From an uncultured Treponema sp. (lineage in GTDB: Bacteria; Spirochaetota; Spirochaetia; Treponematales; Treponemataceae), in assembly GCA_946186185.1 (NCBI GenBank), contig CAMHMJ010000008.1:34574-98573 (forward strand): a stretch of DNA of 64,000 nt, given 5' to 3'. The notes beneath the pieces were generated by a model. That model saw nothing but the letters and a program-made list of their open reading frames with translations. It had not been told where the DNA came from and did not search any database. A program made the position numbers and the translations under genes. Of this stretch, positions 43,349 to 50,765 are shown one piece after another. Positions within the stretch are counted from its first letter, which is position 1. Each line of letters opens with the position of its first letter.

Positions 43349-44458
43349 TTATTTTGCAATTTCCACGCGGTTTTTACCCTTGGTTTTTGCAATATAGGCC
43401 GCTGCATCTGCCGCCTGGAACCACTGCTTTGAGTTCCAGCCCGGCTGGTAAACCGCAATACCAAGACTCATGGTACAAAACTTTCCTGTCTTCATAAAAT
43501 CAAACTGAAAATTTGAAAAATCATTTCTGAGCTTTTCAACGGCTGCCACGGCTTCATCAAAAGGTCTGTCATTAAAAATCATTACAAACTCGTCGCCGCC
43601 ATATCTGAAACCAAGCTTTGCCTTTCCGAGGGAAGATGAAATCATTTCGCCAAGAGTGATTAAAACCGCATCGCCGCCGGAATGACCGTAGGTGTCATTA
43701 ATTTCCTTAAAGTTATCCAGATCCAGAAGAACCTGAACCAGAGGAAATTCGCTTTTCCGGGAACCGTGAATAAGTCTTTCTATTGCATTTGCATAGGCAG
43801 TTCTGTTGTAAAGACGGGTAAGAGGCTCCAGACGAAGTTCTTTATTCAGTTTTTTGTGCTTAACATAACTCTTAAAAATCGTAAATACCAGTTCCCGCTG
43901 CAATTTACACAGATTGTAGGAAAGAATGAATACAATCACATCCAGGAAAAAAATCATGGTAATAATTACCAGACTGAAAACCAGAGTATACTGTGAAAAA
44001 TTCATAAACCATACTACGGAAGAAACCGTGATGGTAAAAAGCGAAAATGTAAAGTAGATTTTCAGGAGTTTTTTATCAAATAAAAGGGCACTTAAAATCA
44101 GGGAAGTGCACGGAAAACAAAGGGCCGGCAGAAAACGACAGTAGAAAAGAGCGATTACTATCGTCTGGAAAAAATACAGCCACACAAGAAGCTTAATCTT
44201 TGCTTCCGGAGACATGGAAGACCGTTTGGTAAAAATGGTTGCAACAACCAGGGAAATAAAGTGTATGCTTAAAGGTATGATGCTTTCAAAAATGATATAA
44301 AAGTTGAAGCGGGAATGGGGAATCTCACCGGAAGTAAAAAAATAATTCGAAATACAGATATTCATAATGACCGCAGTGACAAAAAATGCCCAGCAGGCTG
44401 GCAGCAACTTTTTCTGCCATCGGGTGTAATATCCGTTCTTATACTCCGTAAAATCCAT
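43349..44458 (-). CDS. Membrane diguanylate cyclase (GGDEF)
   Basis: 369 residues. The N-terminal ~190 residues hold about six hydrophobic segments forming a membrane sensor. The GGDEF domain covers ~205-369: DLDNFKEINDTYGHSGGD (metal and substrate residues), the intact active site RYGGDEF, and MSLGIAVY. It should make cyclic di-GMP from two GTP. The inhibitory RxxD site expected five residues before GGDEF is absent (GKAK instead), so product inhibition through that site is unlikely. SD AGGA upstream of the ATG. The signal sensed is unknown. Confidence 0.93.
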   Translation of the reverse strand: MDFTEYKNGYYTRWQKKLLPACWAFFVTAVIMNICISNYFFTSGEIPHSRFNFYIIFESIIPLSIHFISLVVATIFTKRSSMSPEAKIKLLVWLYFFQTIVIALFYCRFLPALCFPCTSLILSALLFDKKLLKIYFTFSLFTITVSSVVWFMNFSQYTLVFSLVIITMIFFLDVIVFILSYNLCKLQRELVFTIFKSYVKHKKLNKELRLEPLTRLYNRTAYANAIERLIHGSRKSEFPLVQVLLDLDNFKEINDTYGHSGGDAVLITLGEMISSSLGKAKLGFRYGGDEFVMIFNDRPFDEAVAAVEKLRNDFSNFQFDFMKTGKFCTMSLGIAVYQPGWNSKQWFQAADAAAYIAKTKGKNRVEIAK

Positions 44459-44550
44459 AATTCCTCAGAACCCTTTAAGGATAACTAGATAATTATACAC
44501 CCTATTAAAAAAAATGCGAACGATTTTTTGGCTTCATATGGTGCAAATGA

Positions 44551-44693
44551 CAAGTTTGCTAATATTAATTAAAAATTGGCGTAAGCGGGGTTCCTGTTTG
44601 AAAAAACATTCAGCCACCGCGAAGCGGTACTGCCGTTTTTTCAAACAGGGTTCCCGCTGAAAGCCAATTTTGAAGTAGTAATTATAAAACTCG
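44551..44693. repeat. Full-length palindromic element
   Basis: Best copy of the family. Left arm CAAGTTTGCTAATATTAATT, AAAAATTGGC, GTAAGCGGGG, TTCCTGTTTGAAAAAAC. Right arm GTTTTTTCAAACAGG, GTTCCCGCTGAAAGCC, AATTTTGAAG, ending ATAAAACTCG. The arms are inverted copies around CAGCCACCGCGAAGCGGTAC. Located between a divergent gene pair. Confidence 0.88.
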
Positions 44694-44705
44694 TAATTTT
44701 CACCC

Positions 44706-44937
44706 CCATTGCAAAAGCTTTGAAAATAATGTAAATTCTTGGCAGACTTTACGTTTGTGATGAACCCGCCAGATTCCACGGAACGGCATTACTGATGACG
44801 CTACGGCGCTTCACGTACCTACATTAACAAGTAATTTACTACAAGGCCGAAAGCACGCACTTTGCATTCTGCATTTCTCCTCAAAGCGGTTTTCGTCCTG
44901 CAAAATCCAAATTATTTTAATTTTCTCAGAGGCACTT
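44706..44937. other. Upstream region of PTS IIC-like gene, no feature recognised
   Basis: About 230 bp with no ORF of interest and no clear promoter box or known riboswitch. The start codon at 44938 is preceded only by AGAGGCACTT, a moderate SD. Confidence 0.4.
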
Positions 44938-46086
44938 ATGAATAAGTATGTTAAGCGTTATTGCGTAGACGCAATGGGCGGTATGGCACAGGGATTGTTC
45001 GCTTCACTTTTAGTAGGAACAATCATTAAAACTCTCGGACAGCAGCTTCTGCGTCTTGGAGTAAACCCGGTTTTCCAGTTCCTGGTAAATGCAGGAACCT
45101 TCTGCTCTGAAGCACACGTAGTTGGTGCTGCCATGGCAATCGGTATCGGTTTTGCAATGCAGGTAAACGGACTTGTACTCTTCAGTCTTGTTACCGTTGG
45201 TGCTACCGCAAATGTTTTAGGTGGAGCCGGCGGACCACTAGCAGTTCTTATCATTGCAATCCTTGCAGCTGAAATGGGAAGCCTTGTAAGCAAAAAAACA
45301 AAGGTTGATATTCTTGTAACTCCACTCGTAACAATTTTAAGCGGCGTTCTTATAAGCGTTCTCTGCGCAAAATACATCGGTATTGCCGCAAACTGGGTTG
45401 GAAAACTCATCATGCTCACAACAGAGCTTCATCCGTTTGTAATGGGAATCATCGTTAGCGTTGTAGTTGGCGTTGCCCTCACCCTGCCGATTTCTTCTGC
45501 CGCTATCTGCGCTGCCCTTGGACTTACAGGCCTTGCAGGTGGAGCCGCTGTTGCAGGCTGCTGCGCACAGATGGTTGGTTTTGCAATTATGAGCTTTAAG
45601 GAAAACCGCTGGGGCGGACTTGTAAGCCAGGGACTTGGAACAAGTATGCTTCAGATGCCGAACATCGTAAAGAACCCGAAAATCTGGATTGCCCCTACAC
45701 TGGCCAGCGCAATCACAGGACCCATTTCTACATGTATTTTCAAATTGCAGATGAACGGAGCTGCCGTTTCAAGCGGAATGGGAACCTGCGGATTTGTAGG
45801 ACAGATTGGAATTATTACCGGATGGTTCAGTCCAAGCGAACAGGCAGTAAACTGGGCAATCCACAAGGCAGAAAAGGCTGCGGCTCTTGCTGAAAACGCT
45901 GAAGAAGCACTGCTTGAAGTTCAGAACATCACTCAGGAAACTCTGGCAATCACACCAGGCTTTAAGGAATGGTTCGGACTTCTGATGGTCTGCTTTATTT
46001 TGCCTGGCGTTCTTTCCTGGGCATTCGGTCTGGCAGAAAGAAAACTCGGCTGGATTCAGGAAAACGACCTTCTCCTTCCGGAGTAA
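44938..46086 (+). CDS. PTS EIIC_2-family membrane transporter
   Basis: 382 residues, nearly all hydrophobic, with about eight to ten membrane segments and many Gly/Ala helices. The sequence matches the PTS_EIIC_2 group: YCVDAMGGMAQGLFASLL at the start, then GVGVTLPISSAAIC-like VALTLPISSAAICAALGL, and FKENRWGGLVSQGLGTSM. Members occur in bacteria without obvious matching EIIA/EIIB partners, as here, and the substrate is unknown. The region after the last helix has an Ala/Glu-rich helical insert (~310-345). Stand-alone gene followed by GC-rich repeats. Confidence 0.8.
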   Translation: MNKYVKRYCVDAMGGMAQGLFASLLVGTIIKTLGQQLLRLGVNPVFQFLVNAGTFCSEAHVVGAAMAIGIGFAMQVNGLVLFSLVTVGATANVLGGAGGPLAVLIIAILAAEMGSLVSKKTKVDILVTPLVTILSGVLISVLCAKYIGIAANWVGKLIMLTTELHPFVMGIIVSVVVGVALTLPISSAAICAALGLTGLAGGAAVAGCCAQMVGFAIMSFKENRWGGLVSQGLGTSMLQMPNIVKNPKIWIAPTLASAITGPISTCIFKLQMNGAAVSSGMGTCGFVGQIGIITGWFSPSEQAVNWAIHKAEKAAALAENAEEALLEVQNITQETLAITPGFKEWFGLLMVCFILPGVLSWAFGLAERKLGWIQENDLLLPE

Positions 46087-46089
46087 TAT

Positions 46090-46175
46090 TTTGAGGGGGG
46101 AAGCCTCCCCCCTGGGCTCGGTCACTTTCGAGCCCTCGCCACACCCCCTTCTCCTAGGGCGCCGCCCTAAAACCC
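46090..46175. repeat. GC-rich intergenic hairpin element
   Basis: GAGGGGGGAAGCCTCCCCCC forms a hairpin, followed by CTGGGCTCGGTC and further GGGCGCCGCCC stems. The first unit is nearly the same as at 26.28 kb. Probably also terminates the IIC gene. Confidence 0.6.
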
Positions 46176-46197
46176 ACAAACAGTAATTAGAGCAAAA

Positions 46198-46224
46198 CTT
46201 GAGTTTGCTAATGATAATTTTTGT
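46198..46224 (+). repeat. Solo arm of palindromic element
   Basis: CTTGAGTTTGCTAATGATAA matches the left end of the elements at 36.14 and 44.55 kb. No matching right arm. Confidence 0.5.
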
Positions 46225-48444
46225 CTAATTAAAAACGCTGGTCTTTATCAGCCGTATTTTGTGGGCCCTGCTTACCGAAATCAGCTTCACTTCTTCTATT
46301 TCACTCTCCGACTCAACTGAAAGCTTTACAATAGAATCCGTTTCCTGCTTTATAATGCTCAGGGGTTTTCCAAGAAAGTAGTTTATTTTTGAACTGTCAC
46401 TTTCATCGCTCATGGCAATTTCCACAGAATCTCCCTGAGAAATGGCGTTTTCAAGAAGGCGAACCTTACCGGCGTAGTTCATGCCGTCCGCTTCAAGAAT
46501 TTCCAGACGCACAGAATCCGCCCTAAGCTGCTCCTCCGAAAGAATAATTCCCTTCTGAATGCGAAGAGAGAGCATATCCTGAACCTGCTTTGAAAACTGC
46601 TTTTCCTTCAGAAGCGCCATAAGTTCAAGTTTAGATTTTTCGCCCTCTTTCGAAAGTTCCGACAGAGATTTCTGCTCTTCAACAAAGGACATTCCTTCCA
46701 TTTCTGCAAGCTGCGGATACTGAGGAACCTCCGCCTTGTTCTCCGCCTGACGGATATTCCCCATAAATTCCAGATTGCTGGATCCCATAAACTCAGAAAT
46801 ATCGCTTTCCAGAGGCAGATTCAAAAGATAGATTCCTTCAGCAAGCTTTAACTGGATGTATTTTGCAATATTCGGATTTTTTTCCAGAACCCGAGCCGTT
46901 TTTTCTTCCACCTTGAGCACATAGCCCTTGTAGAGCATCGCAGAGGAATAGGTTTTGAACCATTCCTCCACATTCATCTTAAGATTTTGCGGAAGCTCAT
47001 AGGCCGTATACTGTTCCAGGAGCTCAAAAATCTTTTCCGGAGTATAATTCAAATCAAAGGAACGGCTGGAAGATTTTCTGTTCACATCAAACTCGGTTAC
47101 CGTGCTGCACTTTGTAACTTCCATAAAAACCGAAAGGGGAAGCAGCTCTGCAAAAGTAAAGCCAGGCATCACGGTAACATTTGTACCGGCGTTGATATTG
47201 ATAAGACCCTTTTTTGGAACTCCGCCAAAGGAAGAACCGGAGGCACCTGGTGCACCAGAAGCAATTCCCGGCGCACCGCCATTTTTTTCCTTCAAAAGGC
47301 TTTCAGAGAAAACCGGAGACGGAACATAGACTTCTTCCCCATTTTCGTCTTTTCCAGTCACCACAAAAAGCTTTAGTGTTATGGCGCTTTCCACCATCAT
47401 TTCCAGAAGATGGCCGCCTTCATATTTTGCCTCAAAAGAAGACTTTTCTTCCTGGGCACCGATTTCCGTGAACACAACACTTCGTCTTTCACTCAGCGCC
47501 TTTGAAAAGCTTGAAGTACGCTGATTTTCCCTGTAGCGCTTTGAATTTTCAAGAATAAAAGCCGCCGCACAAAGAGAATGCTTTGTAAATCCCTCTGCCG
47601 GAACCGTCGCAATCAAGTCCAGAAGGAGCTGGGCGTGAAGGCGCATGCCGGTTCGACCAAGATGGAGAGCGCCGGCGGTTGCAAGATAGGCATACTGCCA
47701 GGTTTCCGGTAGCAGGGCAAATTTTTCAAGATGAGGAATATCAAGATTCACCGATTTTTCTTTGACCCGGGAAATCCCAAGATTTACAAAGGCATTCAGC
47801 AAAAGCTCAAAAACCTTTTTATCTATGGAAAAAATCGATTCAAGACGGTCCGTATCCTTCTTCTTCAGGTTCATTCCGGTTTTTATCATTTCCGGATTCG
47901 AACTGATATAGGAAACAAAGGCAGCCAGAAACAGAGGAGAAAGCAGCTGTTCGCTTTCAAAAGTACGCTCCACGCAGACTGCCGGAGGAATAAGACAGTT
48001 CAAGCCCAGGTAGGGCTGAATTGCCTGCTCCAGAAGAGGATTCATCGCAATCACCTTAGAATTCGTCTCCGGATCGGTGTATGAAAAAATAAGAAGGCGC
48101 TCGGTCAGATTCAGAAGCTCAGCATAAATGGCAGAAAGGGTATATTCCGAACGGAAAAAGTTCAGGATTTTTGCCTGATCAGCCCGGTGAATCAAGGAAA
48201 CAAGAGAAAGCACCTTAAGATCAAATTCCGAAAGATAGGAAATAATCCGATTCTGGTTCTGCTCCTTTCTGAAAATCGTACTTAATTTTTCTATTAAATT
48301 AGGTTTATTGTACGGAGTCTGAATTGCACCCAGATATGTGCGCATAATTTCAAAAAAGCGCTCGTCCGGCATAAGGGTAAGACTTTCCCGCCAGAGAAGA
48401 ATCTTCTGCACTTTTTCGTCATTTTTTCTTCCTATAGTTTCCAT
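46225..48444 (-). CDS. Helicase-associated (XPB partner) protein
   Basis: 739 residues from ATG 48444, chosen for AGGAGG 8 nt upstream. The region ~430-600 (NINAGTNVTVMPGFTFAELL; FDLNYTPEKIFELLEQYT; YELPQNLKMNVEEWFKTY) matches the helicase-associated domain that XPB-type helicases carry at their N-terminus, including the one encoded next door. The N-terminal part is helical, possibly winged-helix. No ATPase motif. The same pair, a stand-alone helicase-associated protein next to XPB, is known in Actinobacteria. Likely a DNA repair or transcription-coupled partner; inferred. Confidence 0.78.
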   Translation of the reverse strand: METIGRKNDEKVQKILLWRESLTLMPDERFFEIMRTYLGAIQTPYNKPNLIEKLSTIFRKEQNQNRIISYLSEFDLKVLSLVSLIHRADQAKILNFFRSEYTLSAIYAELLNLTERLLIFSYTDPETNSKVIAMNPLLEQAIQPYLGLNCLIPPAVCVERTFESEQLLSPLFLAAFVSYISSNPEMIKTGMNLKKKDTDRLESIFSIDKKVFELLLNAFVNLGISRVKEKSVNLDIPHLEKFALLPETWQYAYLATAGALHLGRTGMRLHAQLLLDLIATVPAEGFTKHSLCAAAFILENSKRYRENQRTSSFSKALSERRSVVFTEIGAQEEKSSFEAKYEGGHLLEMMVESAITLKLFVVTGKDENGEEVYVPSPVFSESLLKEKNGGAPGIASGAPGASGSSFGGVPKKGLININAGTNVTVMPGFTFAELLPLSVFMEVTKCSTVTEFDVNRKSSSRSFDLNYTPEKIFELLEQYTAYELPQNLKMNVEEWFKTYSSAMLYKGYVLKVEEKTARVLEKNPNIAKYIQLKLAEGIYLLNLPLESDISEFMGSSNLEFMGNIRQAENKAEVPQYPQLAEMEGMSFVEEQKSLSELSKEGEKSKLELMALLKEKQFSKQVQDMLSLRIQKGIILSEEQLRADSVRLEILEADGMNYAGKVRLLENAISQGDSVEIAMSDESDSSKINYFLGKPLSIIKQETDSIVKLSVESESEIEEVKLISVSRAHKIRLIKTSVFN

Positions 48445-48481
48445 AAAATAAACCTCCTCGTAGTTCAATATAGCAAAATGT

Positions 48482-48674
48482 TGAGTTTTATAAAAATAAA
48501 ATTAAAATTGGCTACCGGTCGCGATCTGCGGGTCAAAACCGCGTGCTAGCACGCTAAACGCTGTTTGTGGCAAAGGAACTCATAAAATGCCGCTTGCGCG
48601 GCAGCCACAAACAGAGTTTTTTTGCCCGCATTTCGCTACCCTCCCGCCAATTTTAATCTTTTCTTGAAAACTCT
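48482..48674. repeat. Palindromic element, second subtype
   Basis: Outer arms GAGTTTTATAAA...ATTAAAATTGGC (48501-48512) and GCCAATTTTAAT (48646-48657)...GAAAACTC. Inner arms CTGTTTGTGGC (48561-48571) and GCCACAAACAG (48604-48614). Core hairpin GCCGC-TTGC-GCGGC. A separate perfect palindrome GCGTGCTAGCACGC is at 48541-48554. Same plan and same ends as the 44.55 kb copy but a different interior. Lies between the XPB and partner genes. Confidence 0.82.
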
Positions 48675-48683
48675 ACCTTTTTC

Positions 48684-50624
48684 TCACAAAATGTCGCTGC
48701 CGCATCCGTCGGGCAGGGCTTCTGTCTCCAGAATCTCGTTCAAGTCTGACGATTCGGTGTAGCGCAGGATGCGGTAGGAATAGCCCTGCTCTGCAAGGAA
48801 TTTCTGGCGGTTGGAGCCGAAATCCTCTTCCACAGTATTCCGGGTAATCAGCGTGAAGAAGCGGGACATTCTTTCCTTTGGACGAAGAATTCGTCCCAGG
48901 CGCTGAGCCTCTTCCTGCCGGCTTCCAAAGGTTCCGGAAACCTGAATTGCAATAGAGGCATCCGGAAGGTCGATGGCAAAGTTTGCAACCTTGGAAACCA
49001 CCAGAACGTGAATATTTCCCGCCCTGAAATCGCTGTAGATTTTATCCCGCTCGGCATTTGGCGTTTTTCCCGTGATAATCGGCACATTAAGCCGCTTTGA
49101 AATCTCTTCCAGCTGGCTGATGTACTGCCCGATCACAAGTATTTTATCTTCCGGGAACATTTTTATAATGCTCTCGGCAATTTCAAGTTTTTCCGGATTT
49201 TCGCTGGCAATTCTGTGTTTAGTTCGTGCCGGAGAAACCGCATAGTCCACTTCCTGGGCTTCCGGAAGGTCAAGGCGGATTTCCACACATTCAGCGGTGG
49301 CAATCCAGCCGGTTTTCTCAAGCTCCTTCCAGGGAACATCGTAGCGTTTAGGTCCCACAAGACTGAAGACATAGCCCTCGCAGCCGTCTTCCCGGACTAA
49401 GGTTGCGGTAAGGCCAACCCGGCGCACCGCCTGAAGCTCGGCAACAACCCGGAAAACCGGCGCCGGCAGCATGTGAACCTCGTCGTAAATGATAAGTCCC
49501 CATTTTCGCTCACGGAAAATAGAGAAATGGGGATATGGGCCGTCCTTTTCTGGTCGCCAGGTCAATACCTGATAGGTTGCAACCGTAACCTGCTTGATTT
49601 CCTTGTTTTCACCAGTGTACTCGGCAATCTGGTCCGGCTCAAGATTAGTCTTATCCAGCAATTCGCCGATCCACTGATGAACGGCGGAAATATTTGTAGT
49701 AATAATCAGGGTGCTGGTCTTCAAAAGATCCATCACCGTCATTCCAACAATGGTTTTTCCCGCCCCGCAAGGAAGCACAATGGTTCCAAAACCCGTACCC
49801 GGGCCTTTATTTCCAACCAGTGCCTGTGCGGCAGACCGCTGATATTCACGGATATTAAAAGGAGCGCCGTTTTTTGTCTCGGCACGCAGGCTGAAGTCCA
49901 GGGGCTCTCCGTCTTCCAGCTGAATTTCATCCTTTACCGGCCAGAGGGACTTGAGGAGAACCTGTTTTACGGTTCCGCGGTCGGTAAGCTTTAGGGAGAA
50001 ACAGTATTTTTTTTCATCTTCAGAAAGCTGAATTTTTTGAACAGCGGTTCCATCAGCATTCTGTGCAGCCACCGCACCTTCATCATAGGTACAGGGAGTC
50101 AAAAGTTTTTTTGCAGCCGGATTTGCCGCAATCTCAAGGAAGACCTGACGGTAAGCCGTTACAAGATAGAGATATTGTTCTTCTATATATTTAGCGGGAG
50201 CGGCTTTTGTGGAGCCGGCCTTTTCCGCAGCACAAGCTTCCGCTGTTTCCGCAGGCTTCCCAGTTCCAGCCGCATCCGCTGCTTCTTCCGATGGCTTAAG
50301 GGGAACCATCACCTTTACGCCGGGAATAAGGCGCAGCTTTCCAAAGCGGCCGGCAGTTTCCGTAATCCACATTACAACCGACTGAGGCACATCGTAGCGC
50401 GCATATTTTTTTAAGACCGCAACTGCATCCTCCGGGGTAAAGCCCGCACTGGTAGCATTCCACAGGGAAAGAGGAGTTAGGCGGTAGGTGTGCAGATGCT
50501 CCGGCGAACGCTCCAGCTCCGCAAAAGGGATCAGGTCGTTCCGACATTCCGCAGCTAAAGGCGCATGTACATCAAGCAAAAGAGTTCTGTCACTCTGAAC
50601 AATCAATGGATTATCAAACTGCAT
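48684..50624 (-). CDS. XPB/ERCC3-type DNA repair helicase
   Basis: Superfamily 2 helicase unwinding DNA 3'-5' with ATP. 646 residues from ATG 50624; the ORF-track start is 34 codons upstream with no homology there. The N-terminal ~120 residues are the helicase-associated domain (LTPLSLWNATSAGFTPEDAV), then an Ala/Glu-rich linker. The motor has Walker A LPCGAGKTIVG, DEVH box IIYDEVHML, the XPB-specific RED motif (VREDGCEG), and motif VI RLGRILRP. Such bacterial XPB proteins are known in Treponema pallidum and mycobacteria. Downstream on the same strand is its partner gene. No SD seen. Confidence 0.92.
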   Translation of the reverse strand: MQFDNPLIVQSDRTLLLDVHAPLAAECRNDLIPFAELERSPEHLHTYRLTPLSLWNATSAGFTPEDAVAVLKKYARYDVPQSVVMWITETAGRFGKLRLIPGVKVMVPLKPSEEAADAAGTGKPAETAEACAAEKAGSTKAAPAKYIEEQYLYLVTAYRQVFLEIAANPAAKKLLTPCTYDEGAVAAQNADGTAVQKIQLSEDEKKYCFSLKLTDRGTVKQVLLKSLWPVKDEIQLEDGEPLDFSLRAETKNGAPFNIREYQRSAAQALVGNKGPGTGFGTIVLPCGAGKTIVGMTVMDLLKTSTLIITTNISAVHQWIGELLDKTNLEPDQIAEYTGENKEIKQVTVATYQVLTWRPEKDGPYPHFSIFRERKWGLIIYDEVHMLPAPVFRVVAELQAVRRVGLTATLVREDGCEGYVFSLVGPKRYDVPWKELEKTGWIATAECVEIRLDLPEAQEVDYAVSPARTKHRIASENPEKLEIAESIIKMFPEDKILVIGQYISQLEEISKRLNVPIITGKTPNAERDKIYSDFRAGNIHVLVVSKVANFAIDLPDASIAIQVSGTFGSRQEEAQRLGRILRPKERMSRFFTLITRNTVEEDFGSNRQKFLAEQGYSYRILRYTESSDLNEILETEALPDGCGSDIL

Positions 50625-50765
50625 AGCAGAATATTTTAACTTATAGCAGATAAAATCACAATAAGAGCGGGCATTTTTTTTCACCAATATCAGCGCTTGC
50701 GAACATCGTTCTTCACCAATATACAAACTCTGCTCTGTATGTTAAAATTATAACAGAGGTTTAAT

